From Diprion similis (taxonomy: Eukaryota > Arthropoda > Insecta > Hymenoptera > Diprionidae): a DNA stretch of 64,000 bases. Below the pieces are notes generated by a model. The model searched no databases. It was not told the DNA's origin and saw only the letters and a list, made by a program, of their open reading frames with translations. The translations under genes were made by a program, and so were the position numbers. Shown piece by piece: positions 11,342-21,068 of this stretch; position 1 is the first letter of the stretch; every line of letters begins with the position of its first letter. The stretch lies in NCBI RefSeq assembly GCF_021155765.1, contig NC_060105.1, positions 14,107,001-14,171,000 on the forward strand. Direction: 5' to 3'.

Positions 11342-13695
11342 CAGGATGTTGAGTGCCCACCCCAGAAATACAAAAAATTAGAGATTGAAAAATTCTCTTA
11401 CACAGCGATTACAAAATATCCCCGAAAAATAATTTTAAAAAGCTAAAAAAAAGAACGCCAAGTAATTTTAACAGTGTTCTTTTGAAAATAAAACTTTTCA
11501 ATATAACATGAGATAATATAGTCATTGAAAAAATTGAATAATTTTGGATGTTTTCTTTTTGAAATTTCAAAGAACATGGAGTGTCGAAATTAGCAATCTA
11601 TAATAGGTAGTGGAAGACAAGCCAAAACAATCCTTCGCTAGAAACGTAGAAACGTGTTCGAATCATAGAGTAGACCGAAAAACGTTTACATTGTTCTGTG
11701 GACATATAGACCTACGTAAACCAATAAATTAATACATACGCGCTCGCTACAATATAATAAAATATGTATATGCGATATATGTATAAGTATGCGCTACTGT
11801 CAGGCACGCTGCGAGTAAGGACTTGCGTGGAGAAACGAAAGTCTATGTCAGATTCTGATAACCATAAGGTGGATACGTGGACTATTCGGGAGGTGTCAAG
11901 CGTAACGGCAAGCAGCAATCCAGTTTCAACTTGAAACGATTCGTTTGGTTACAAATTTTTTGGCTACTTGACTAGTCCCGTATTGTGTATTGTGATATAT
12001 CTATGTAATGGTATTGAGTCTCACAATCAGTGTAGGTAAGTTAACAAAATTAATTTTTATTTTACGATCAGTCTATATATCGTATAGGTATAACATATAC
12101 CTGTCATCCAACCCATTTTCAATTATATGCAATACTATGTTTTTTTTTCAATTTCGATAAGCTTATTCATGAATGTTAGGATTACGATATTGTACAAATT
12201 ACTTTTTATTTAAAGTACATGTTAGAATATGAATAAACTACGAGTTTGGGAAAGACAATTTCGACAGGTATTTGCACATAAATAAAAGTGGGATATAATA
12301 AAATGTTTATGACATAGCAAATTAATTTTTGAATGCATTTATTCTGCATTGGATGGAATTATTGGAATTGGAAAGACGGCAATGAACGTATCTTACTTAT
12401 CAATTTGACGACAATTTTTTTAGTCGACGTTTGTGTCTTTAATTTCAAGGCAAAACATGAATAAGTTTAAGGACATCAGGAGGTTTTTTAAAACTTCTAA
12501 AGACACATTGAAGACAATGAGATAAGTAACGGAAGAAAACTGTGTCTAGCTCAAATGAAATTATTGAAGCAGAGGCTACTGAAGAACAACATGATTCACC
12601 AATAAAATTTTCCTTGCCAACAACATCGTCGACCGTAGATAACGTAATCTCAGTTGTAAAAATTGGTAGTGAACGCAAAATACCGTAGTAGACGCAAAAA
12701 TCGGAAACGATCTTGGCGCACTTTCGACGGGACCATCTCAACCTCGCTTACATTTTCCGCAAACAAAATTTCGTGACAAGTGACGCTCATTTTCAGTCAA
12801 ATATTACGGAAATTATAGCTGGATCGAGTATAGCGTAAAAGAAGATAAAATCTACTGTTTTGGATGAAGGCAGTTCTCGACGGGTAATATACGGGATTAG
12901 AATTAAACGTTTCCCAAAAGCGCATTCAGAAATTGGAAAAAAACTACAGAGCCTCTAAAAAACACCTTATAATAGAGTTAACACTGGGGAAAAGTAGCTT
13001 CATAGATTTGCCATCCGATACCAACGCATGTGAATATTGGGAAATCAAAATTTATAACCACATCATGGATAATATTATAAGTAACTGGAGGAAGGGATTT
13101 GACAACTTGCCCGTCATACAATTGAATCGTTCCATTGTAATGGTATCATATCGTTGACTCATTCTTAAAGTTGGACTTGATACACGGAGAAGCTTTCATC
13201 CAAAATTTCAAAGACATCCTAACAATCCAATAACTTCATTACAAGCTGGATCTTCAATTGTTCAGAGCATGATGGAAAATGAAAAAACCGAAATTAATCT
13301 GGGAAATTTGAAGACGGAGGTGAAGAAAGACTTCTGTCCCAATTTTTATGAATTATTGCAAGCAGCTGGAGTTCTTCCGGTAAGCGCGGCTGGCTGTGGG
13401 CAAAACTCTTCCACCATGCGTCACATTAAAAAATGGATACGAACGACAATGTGCCAGCAGCGACTTTCAAATCTGTCTCTGCTTAATGTAGAGAATGAAA
13501 TTGTTGAAAAAGAAATTACAGCACACGATGTTTTACCGATTTTTGGAAAAAAAACCTTAAAAATGAAATGACGGTAATCTGCTGTATCATTTGATAAACA
13601 ATTACTAAAAAAATTAAAATATTTGTCCAAAGTGTGGTGATTTTTCTCTCAATATTTGTGTCAAGCGAAGTAAAGAATAGGGCCCCGCCACCCTG
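11342..13695 (+). mobile_element. Internally deleted hAT transposon, TTF-finger (ZMYM1-like) type
   Basis: Plus-strand remains in order: an N-terminal fragment MNKFKDIRRFFK near 12457; a TTF-type zinc-finger region (about 12700-12880: DLGALSTGPSQPRLHFP, then YYGNYSWIEYSVKED and IYCFG) with a stop inside; FRNWKKTTE near 12925; and a C-terminal dimerisation region at 13269-13571 with the LPVSAAGCGQNSSTMRHIKK block of hAT transposases. Most of the catalytic RNase H-like core is missing. The right end ggccccgccaccctg at 13681-13695 reads on the other strand as CAGGGTGGCGGGGCC, a typical hAT terminus. The left end is weaker: caggatgttgagtgccc from 11342 is a possible diverged partner. An 8-bp target duplication was not found, so insertion into the DIRS element is likely but not proven. 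Confidence 0.7.
13269..13571 (+). pseudogene. hAT transposase C-terminal dimerisation domain
   Basis: An open frame of 100 codons. It includes an acidic lead-in, LQAAGVLPVSAAGCGQNSST where the family has a motif of the form LPVSTATAERSFS, then MRHIKKWIRTTMCQQRLSNL and SLLNVENEIV. This is the hAT C-terminal dimerisation domain that ends most hAT transposases. The invariant ERSFS core is replaced by CGQNSST, so even this segment has decayed. The frame closes with the natural C-terminus rather than with a random stop. Confidence 0.8.
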
Positions 13696-14370
13696 ACAAA
13701 AGTCCTAATTACACCAATGTTGTAGACGTCTTGGCCAGATCCTTACTGGAACTTTCCATGGTCTTTGCCGACTTTATTTTTTCCGCAAAATTATCACTAA
13801 AAAGTAGGAAGTCCACTGTGCTTCCGGCTGCTATTGTTTTTACCAGCGGGTTCAATCCCGGAGTTATCAAGAAACGTTGAGTGATTAAACAGAAGTGGTG
13901 CAGATTTGTCAGGATTCTGGAAGCATCTCCCAGTAAGAAAATTAATTTGATGTTTCAGCCGGTGGATTTCTGTTCATCTCCCAGAATAAAATTTCAGTCA
14001 GGACAACTCTTATTGCTGAAAGTCCTGTACCAAGCGTATTTTGCGCTAACATCTGGTAGCTGCCTTTTTTCAACGAGATACCGTTTATTGCTGATCTGAC
14101 CTCTGGATTAACTTGTCACCGCACCCATACCCTCAGCAGCTGATAGTTTCGGATTATCGGGTATTTTTTCAAAAGGTCCTGTTTTATTTCCTTCGATAGG
14201 CTTTATTTCATTATATTCGTCCATCGCTGAGCTAGTGTGGCGTGAATTGGAGGATCGGTGAGGTTATCATTTGACGGATTCTCATCCAGCAGTTCCAGTA
14301 CGAATCCATTTAGTTGTTCTTCCTAGTTTTCTTTGTCTTCGAGCGCTTGTGGCGTATCACTCTGCCGGCT
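13696..14370 (-). pseudogene. DIRS gag remnant
   Basis: On the minus strand: LNGFVLELLDENPSNDNLTD then LAQRWTNIMK (about 14320-14205), SLSKEIKQDLLKKYP, VNPEVRSAIN, LGTGLSAI, then in another frame LLGDASRILTNLHHF (about 13935) and FAEKIKSAKTMESSSKDLAK (about 13790-13730). The order, W..I near the start, KYP, LNPE-like, LG..LSA, then a LL-DA-R-L region, follows DIRS gag proteins. Several stops and at least one frameshift are present. It ends where the hAT terminus begins, at 13695. Confidence 0.7.
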
Positions 14371-14611
14371 GCTGCTACGAGGTGTTTCGCCCTGACAGTT
14401 ATAGTTTACGTGTCCGTGGCTTGGGCTTCGGGGTGCTCTCTGGTAGCCAAGACTAGAGTCTCGGCTAGATTATGGCTGCTCGATTTTCTGGATTCTTTGC
14501 TAGATGAGCTTACTGATGTTTGCCTTCGACTACAACGTGTCGAGCCTCGTGGGCGTCATCGTCTCTGTCAGGAGATTCCGAATCATGCCTTTTATTGTGC
14601 TTATAAGGAAG

Positions 14612-14872
14612 CGTTGTACACCTCGAAAACGCGGGGAAGCAAAACTCCTATACCGCTCAGGCGATCAGAGTGAAACTTGGAAGATTAATGCCTTATTTTG
14701 GCAAAAAGTGGAGCCTCTTTTTACTTTTTCAAAATTTTGAAAACAAATTCACAGATTGGGTACCACCCACAGAAATTGGCCAAATTTTCACAGTTGCACT
14801 GAATGGATCGAACTCTCCCGTATGATGCCAGTCGGTGGTGATGAAATCCCCGCGTTTTCGAGGTGTACAACG
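14612..14872. repeat. 26-bp perfect inverted repeat around a 209-bp loop
   Basis: Positions 14612-14637 are the exact reverse complement of 14847-14872 (core cctcgaaaacgcgggg and its mirror). It lies just upstream of the DIRS gag remnant in the element's own orientation, so it may belong to the DIRS terminal structure, or it may be a separate small foldback. The loop carries no coding sequence. Confidence 0.8.
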
Positions 14873-16524
14873 GGTCTTTATAACTCACTAAAATTTTCTC
14901 TTCTCCGATTTTACCCCGTCTTTCTGTTTACAATTATACTACGCGGCATGGAATACCGAAAACCCGGTCAGAAATTCATTTTAGGTTTTTATTGCGAAAT
15001 GCCATGTAAAATCGTCATCCAGTTTTTCAGTCGGTAGAAACATATTTTACCATGTTTTGATTAGCTTGAGGGTTGAAGTAAGTGATGTCAACTCAATGAA
15101 ACATTGAACAAAAATGACTATTTTGCAACCTTGGGATGACTGAAGTAATAGATTTACCGAAGTATAAGTACATTTCACTTTTATTACGGTTCACTGAATT
15201 TCAGATAATTTATAAATTGCGAATAATTTTTCGTAAAAATGAAACGTTATATGAACAGTACGAACTTGAAATTCATGAGAAGACGAAGAGTGGGATTATC
15301 TCACGAAATATGGGGATAAATTTGGAAAAATATGCATAGAGAACCGAACAAATTAATTTTTTGTTGTCACACAAATTTTTCAAGTTTCTTATTCACATAC
15401 AAATGTGATCTACCAATCATTATTGTTCAGAATTATACTATATTACTTTACTAAATTAGGATACTTTATTAATTAGTTACAACACCATATTATTATCAAT
15501 TTTGATTTGATTCATTGAATCCATACTACCATTTACTGTGTCATCATCCAGTGGTAATTCAGATAAGTCCAAAAGAATTAATCAATAACAATTAAAACAA
15601 CAAGCATTAGAACAATTAAATGTTCCAATAAGGGGAGGGTAAGATGCGTGCATCATCGATTCGACCCATCTTTATTAAACGGGTAGGTCGTGACCAGAAG
15701 AGTAACAGGTGCAAGTAGTAAGGTTTGCTTCTCAACCATTTTTGAGAAATAAATTAAATGAATTATCAATTGATTAATAATCAAAATTAAAAATTAAAAT
15801 TAATAATTCAAATCTTAGTGCGTTCATGTGCATTTTACGTTCGTGAAGCTACTAAGAGCGTGACGCAGCGGCAAAAGCGAAAGATCGAATTAATATGTTA
15901 CGTGTAGTAGACTGTTGCTAAAGAAAGTAATCCATTTTTTTACGCGTGCAATGCTTAAACGTTCATTTTAATATCATTCCAAAATTTCGAATACATTCCT
16001 TGCCCATGTCATAGAGGTGTCTTGTGAACATGTGACTTTTTTACCTCATAATATATGTAAAAAGTCATTCTCGAGGTGACTGAGAAAAATTGGATCGAAA
16101 TAGAACTAAAATGCTTTTCAATGGATGAATTGTTCAGACAATAGGAAACTAACTTTTCGTTACATATTATAATTTTGCAATTATCTCGAATATTAGCAAT
16201 TACAATTTTATGTTTAGAATCAACCTATCCTGCCCCATATAGTATCAATTCACACAATTCATCAATATCACACAAAAGATAAAAATCTCATGCTCCGGAG
16301 TTGATTTTGGATTCAGAAAATAAAAAGGATAGAATACTCTAACAAAGAACGGAATAATACCGTAATTGGAAGATTTCATTTGTTTGTAAATAAAAAGATG
16401 TGTACATGTTTGTCTGTGTTCAAATTTCAATAGAAATAATATTTATATGCTACTTCAATCGTCTGCACATATAACATTAAATCATGTAGCTGTAAAGATC
16501 TGTTTTTTTAATTATGTGTTTCAG
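14873..16524. other. Stretch without a supported exon upstream of the transporter exons
   Basis: The missing 5' exons of the transporter would be expected here or further left, but no in-phase segment with a start, the family's N-terminal helices and a GT donor could be found. The sequence is AT-rich with simple runs (for example around 15775-15810). Frames at 15136-15339 and 16245-16430 have no family resemblance. Confidence 0.35.
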
Positions 16525-19242
16525 TCACTCTGTTATCTCACTTGTCCAAGAAATCAGGAAACATAAGAGAGGTAAGCAGCTCATAAAACAATAAATCAAA
16601 GTTTAAAAATTATATATACTCATTGATTATTGTTTTCATGTTTCAGTACTTCTGCTGTATATGGTTCCATCATTTTTATATTGCCTCTACAACAATTTGG
16701 CCTTTGTAAATTTGGCTGCTTTTGATCCAACAACATATTATCTTTTACTCCAATTTCGTGTTGTCATCACTGGGATTATTTTTCAGGTACTTATAAGTAT
16801 TTACTAAGAGAAATATCTCTGTAACTGTTAACCCTTCATTATGCGCGTACGGGCCGTAGAGACCCCAGATCTTAAATTTTTTTTTTCCGTTGCTACAATA
16901 TTTTTTTCTGGCGCTGCCATTTTCAGTATCTCCTACGAACCATCTGATATAGCCATTCTCTATGTTGGCGTGCTGTTTTCGCTATTTATTCCATAGCTAT
17001 AAGTTGTTAAACATCGTCTGTATTAAGTATTTCTTCAAATATTATCTGTGGTACAGAATTAAACATACATCTATTTCGTTGTTTATGTCATTTTAAATTT
17101 TAACACAAGTTGACGATCATATCAATAATATAAAGTTGGGAATGTATAAATATTTATTATTATTATTTTACGACGAATCAACTTTTTCAAAAGTTATTTA
17201 ATAATAATAGGATCAATAAAGGATGATTTCGCAATCGTTAAATTTTACTTTTCTACTAAAGAGAAACTCAAAATTTACCTAGAACATTTTTTTTATCTAC
17301 AAGAAATGATTGTTTTATATTCATTCTTTATAATTTTGCATTTTTTTTTTTAATCGGAACAATACTAGTTGATCTCTGGCCACTCTGTATGTGCTGGTTT
17401 TTGTGAAAAAAAGTTTCATCAATTTTAAAATGGCTCTTTTAAAAAAAATTTTAAATAATTGAACTTCCATTCTGAGCCTGAAACTACCCAAAAATAGTTC
17501 TTGGTCAAAATCGAGAGGGGTCTGACCGATGACCCCGTGAGTTAGGCTGAAATACCCCGTACATATGTGGGTGTGTCCCTAGGTTTCCGAATGTTCCTAA
17601 TAAATCTAATTCCAAATCCGTCTAAAAATTCTCGACATTCTCGACGAGACTCGAGAGAAGTCGAGAAATCTGTTTCGAGATTTCTCGAGGACGCGGATGA
17701 GACGACAATCTTGATGCTAGGGACGTGAAATTTCAATATAAAAAATTTCCAGTATGAAACCTTTTATTTGTATTGCAGATGAAAATACTGCTTTAACAAA
17801 ATGGGGTTTCCGAAGACCCCACGCTCTATGGGCGCTCCGAAAGCTGGCGTGTGTAATGAAGGGTTAATGATTACGGATGCCTTAATAAAACAGAACAAAA
17901 ATTTCTAGAAGAAATTGCAAGCTATATGCTTTTATTATAATAATTTTGAGATAAATGAATTGAAAGACTTTTTCGTAAACTGTTATTCTCAACAATGATT
18001 CCATAAAATACCGTCGTTAGATTGAATGTCAATTTAGGTGATCTTCAAACAGCAGTTATCAACCAAACAGTGGATTTCACTGATGCTTTTAACATTCGGT
18101 TGTATGATCAAACACGTCAACATAGGATATGGTTCCAGCATTTTCAAGGGCTTCCATTTCAGTGTGAATGCCCTGTTTATATTGATCCAGGTATGCTTAA
18201 GTTACGCCCTTCTAATTCTAATATTTTTACAATGAACCGGCAGCGTATATGATACTGATGCTTCGAAGGGAAAAGTATTTGAAATCTAATAATTGGCGAG
18301 ATTGTCAGTGGATTTAGATTTATTTAATGACAAACTTTGTACATTATTTTAGTTCTAAAAACGATCCGTGCAATGGCGTTTATTACGTATTAGAGTATTT
18401 TACTATTTGATCCATGGAGGGAGCTGAACAACCGTGTAACTGATCGGTAGAGGGATTGCAATGGTTTCTAAAATTAGACAAAGACAGAAACAAAATTTTG
18501 TAAAAATTCATCCACCAAGAAAATACATGAATATCATATACCCTGACTAAAAAACATCCTGATTAGAATATGTGGTAAACCGGTGCGCCGGCCAGAAATT
18601 GGCGATTGATGTAATTTCTATACTCATCCGTTGAAATACAATTAAGATAACTGTGATTCGTATGCCGTCGGATAGTTGATTTTTGGATCCTTTGAAAACA
18701 TGATTTTCGCTTTGAAACTCAATACTAATTTACACATATTTCAGGTGCTGTGTTCGTGCCTGGCCGGAGTATACAATGAATATTTACTCAAGGGCCATGG
18801 AGCTCGAATAAACATTTTTGTACAAAATGTGTTCATGTACATTGACAGTATTTTTTGCAATGCAATAGTTCTTATAGGCCAAGGTATTCTGACGGACGTT
18901 TTTGAACACACCGATCTCAGTATTTTGACTCAGCCGAAAGTTATCTTAATCATAGTGAATAACGCGGCTGTGGGTATAATAACGAGCTTCTTCTTGCAAT
19001 CTTTGAACTCGATTTTGAAGACCTTTGCCAGTGCATTGGAACTCGTATTCACTGCTATCCTCTGCTGGATCTTATTTAATATTCCGATTCATGTCAACAC
19101 TGTTGTAGCCATCGCAGTTGTGAGTTATTCCGTATTCTTGTACTCTCAAAATCCAGTGCAAAATACACATCCAAAAGTTGTAACAACTGATGCATCTGAC
19201 AATGAATCATTAATCTCCTCAAAACAAATGCAGGCGGTTTGA
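16525..19242 (+). CDS. senju: SLC35A-family nucleotide-sugar transporter, senju-like (5' exons not found)
   Basis: Exons 16525-16571, 16647-16786, 18038-18190 and 18745-19242 (stop TGA) splice with consistent phase (1, 0 and 0 at the three junctions) to about 279 residues. Key segments are LYCLYNNLAFVNLAAFDPTT then YYLLLQFRVV (exon 2), KQWISLMLLTFGCMIKHVNI (exon 3), and LAGVYNEYLLKG, QNVFMYIDSIFCNAIVL and LNSILKTFASALELVFTAIL (exon 4). These are hallmarks of the SLC35A (UDP-galactose/CMP-sialate/UDP-GlcNAc) transporters: ten-helix Golgi membrane proteins that exchange nucleotide sugar for nucleotide monophosphate. Among insect members the wording fits senju (UDP-galactose) better than the SLC35A1/A2-type protein; the family is sure and the subtype inferred. 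About 55 N-terminal residues are missing and their exons were not found. The polar tail (DNESLISS) looks cytosolic. Intron 2 contains a piggyBac-like insertion. Confidence 0.85.
16832..17863. mobile_element. Nonautonomous piggyBac-like element in the transporter intron
   Basis: The element is bounded on both sides by TTAA (16828-16831 and 17864-17867) and begins CCCTTCATTA, with the exact inverse TAATGAAGGG at its right end. TTAA target duplication plus CCC-starting termini are the piggyBac signature. Just inside, both ends carry related GC-rich sequence (gtagagaccccagat on the left; read in reverse, atagagcgtggggtct on the right). It is 1032 bp long with no transposase frame, and was inserted into the intron between transporter exons 16647-16786 and 18038-18190. 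Confidence 0.8.
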
Positions 19243-19305
19243 GGCTAGATTAAATTTTATGAAAATATTTTTCATCAGTCAATTTAGGGACCGCAACTCC
19301 TTATC

Positions 19306-19311
19306 AATAAA
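19306..19311 (+). terminator. Polyadenylation signal AATAAA of the transporter gene
   Basis: An exact AATAAA lies 64 bp after the TGA stop, in a plausible 3' UTR. No cleavage site evidence beyond the hexamer. Confidence 0.5.
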
Positions 19312-19941
19312 GTATTTATTAACAACCTAGTTACATAACTGTAGATTTGAAAAAAATTAGTGATTTTCAGTATACTGCTGAAGAAGTCGGGGAATCTTAT
19401 TAGGGAGTTGAAATGTATGTCACAATAACTATCCAACAATTAGCAAATTTCATAATTTTTTGCTTACTTGGTTTTTTTTCAATAAATTAAATTATAACTT
19501 ATAAAATCTAAAATTAGACTACAACAAAGATTTTATAATGCAGTGTAGCATAGTATATATTTATTTGCTTAGATCAGTATAATATACAAAGAATTTTACA
19601 ATGGAGTGTTTGTCCCATTTGTAATGTCTATTTCTTTAATTTCGCGAAAGATCAAATTTTGTAATAATTAAGCACATGACTTATGATGTAAAATTTGTTT
19701 TATTAAAGCTAAGAGTTCTCCGGGGTGGAATTATTAAAAGAAAGCGTTACCATGTGTAATATTTCTTATATTTGTGTCAATGGTACCTCAATATAAACTT
19801 ACAACAGATCATTCGTACAGATTTTAAATAATAAATAGATCGCGAGCAATATGCTGACAAAAACGTGTAAATTTTAAATTCTATAAAAACAAGATACACG
19901 AAGCAAGACAAAAATTACAAAAAAATAGGCGACATGATTCT
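19312..19941. other. Downstream flank of the transporter gene
   Basis: AT-rich with a second possible aataaa-type hexamer near 19482 (caataaattaa). No coding or RNA gene is visible up to the inverted-repeat element at 19942. Confidence 0.35.
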
Positions 19942-21068
19942 TAGACCGGGAGATGGTGACAGTTTTCGGGCAACAACTGGATACAGTATGGCGACCATAC
20001 AGGGGTTTCATTACGTAATTGAGGAATCGAAATAGCATGGCCGTGGGGCTGAAGGCTGTCGCACTCTCGCTGCGATGTAACAAAAAAAAATATGTCGAAG
20101 CGAATGTTTTCAGTATGGCATTTGAATTTTGCAAAATGCTAAAAATGGCGTTTTTGAGCGTCTCGCGCGCCCCCTATAAACTGTCAAAAAATCGAATCGT
20201 TCCACGGAGACCTTTATTTCAGCGATATCTTTGATTTTTGAGGGTAGCCAACAATTTTTAGTATTTTTGATTCACCCTATTATTATTGTGACCAATAGCT
20301 GCTGGATGCCTGCTTTATAACTCGAGGAAGACGTCGAACGCACAATATTTTGCAATGTAACGTATCTTTTTATAAAACAAGATCGGCGCCACATATGTGT
20401 TTGAAATTTGATATTTGCATTCTTTGCACCTTGAAATTTATTTAAAAATTTGTGCCATACTGCAAAAAAATATTTTAACTCTGCATAAAATTTCACAATT
20501 TTGTAATAACAATATACGGATTGACCCATCCCACGGGTATGGCATAGTCAAATTTACATTTCTGATCTTAAAAATAACTGGTGAACAAAATTTTAGGGTG
20601 TATAGAATCGTTTTGCATCAACAAATGAATCTGCTTCTTTGCGGTGGTATGGCGGCTATTTGGAATCGACGGAACAGTATGGCATGGTGAATTTCGCGAT
20701 GATGATTACTCGAAAATAATGAGTTGAGAAGCGAATTGGCCTGCAAAAAATAGTTTCAAAAAAAGAAACAACAAAAAAGTGTTCCCATTGGTATGGCGGG
20801 CTATAAGCCCCACCCCACAAGTATGGCATTACGCTAGCACAGAATTTATTTTTCATCGACTACAGAGAAATGAAAAAATTTCTGTGCAATAAAGTGTTTC
20901 GAACCCTTAATTTACAGAACAATTTTAATCAATTATCCTGCGATAACGGCCCCACTCCAATTGCAATGACCATGCTTTTTCGATTCCTCAATTACCTAAT
21001 GAGACCCCTGTATGGTCGCCATACTGTATCTAGTTGTTGTCCGAAAACTGTCACCATCTCCCAGTCTA
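19942..21068. mobile_element. Inverted-repeat element with many TATGGC copies
   Basis: The ends are inverted copies over about 100 bp. The left end from 19942 reads tagaccgggagatggtgaca, and the right end read in reverse gives tagactgggagatggtgaca. Both continue through agtttt, cagtatggcgaccatac and gaggaatcgaaa. Inside, TATGGC occurs on the plus strand at 19987, 20114, 20538, 20648, 20678, 20792 and 20822, with the inverse near 21016. The 1.1-kb body has no transposase. It is probably a nonautonomous DNA transposon, with TATGGC as subterminal transposase-binding sites (inference). Superfamily unknown; no clear target duplication. Confidence 0.75.

Larger units (their letters stand above)
9660..14640 (-). 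mobile_element. Decayed DIRS-type (tyrosine recombinase) retrotransposon
   Basis: Read on the minus strand, the remains come in the order gag (about 14370-13696), reverse transcriptase (about 11270-10440) and tyrosine recombinase (about 10174-9690). This order, with a tyrosine recombinase in place of an integrase, defines DIRS-type elements. A plus-strand hAT transposon occupies the space between gag and RT. Every segment carries stops or frameshifts, so the copy is dead. The ends are approximate: the inverted terminal repeats or split direct repeats that flank DIRS elements were not identified, though a 26-bp inverted repeat lies upstream of gag (14612-14872). Confidence 0.8.

Noticed and set aside
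14271..14740. Plus-strand frames of 61-119 codons
   Set aside because: They are shadows of the DIRS gag region, which reads on the minus strand.
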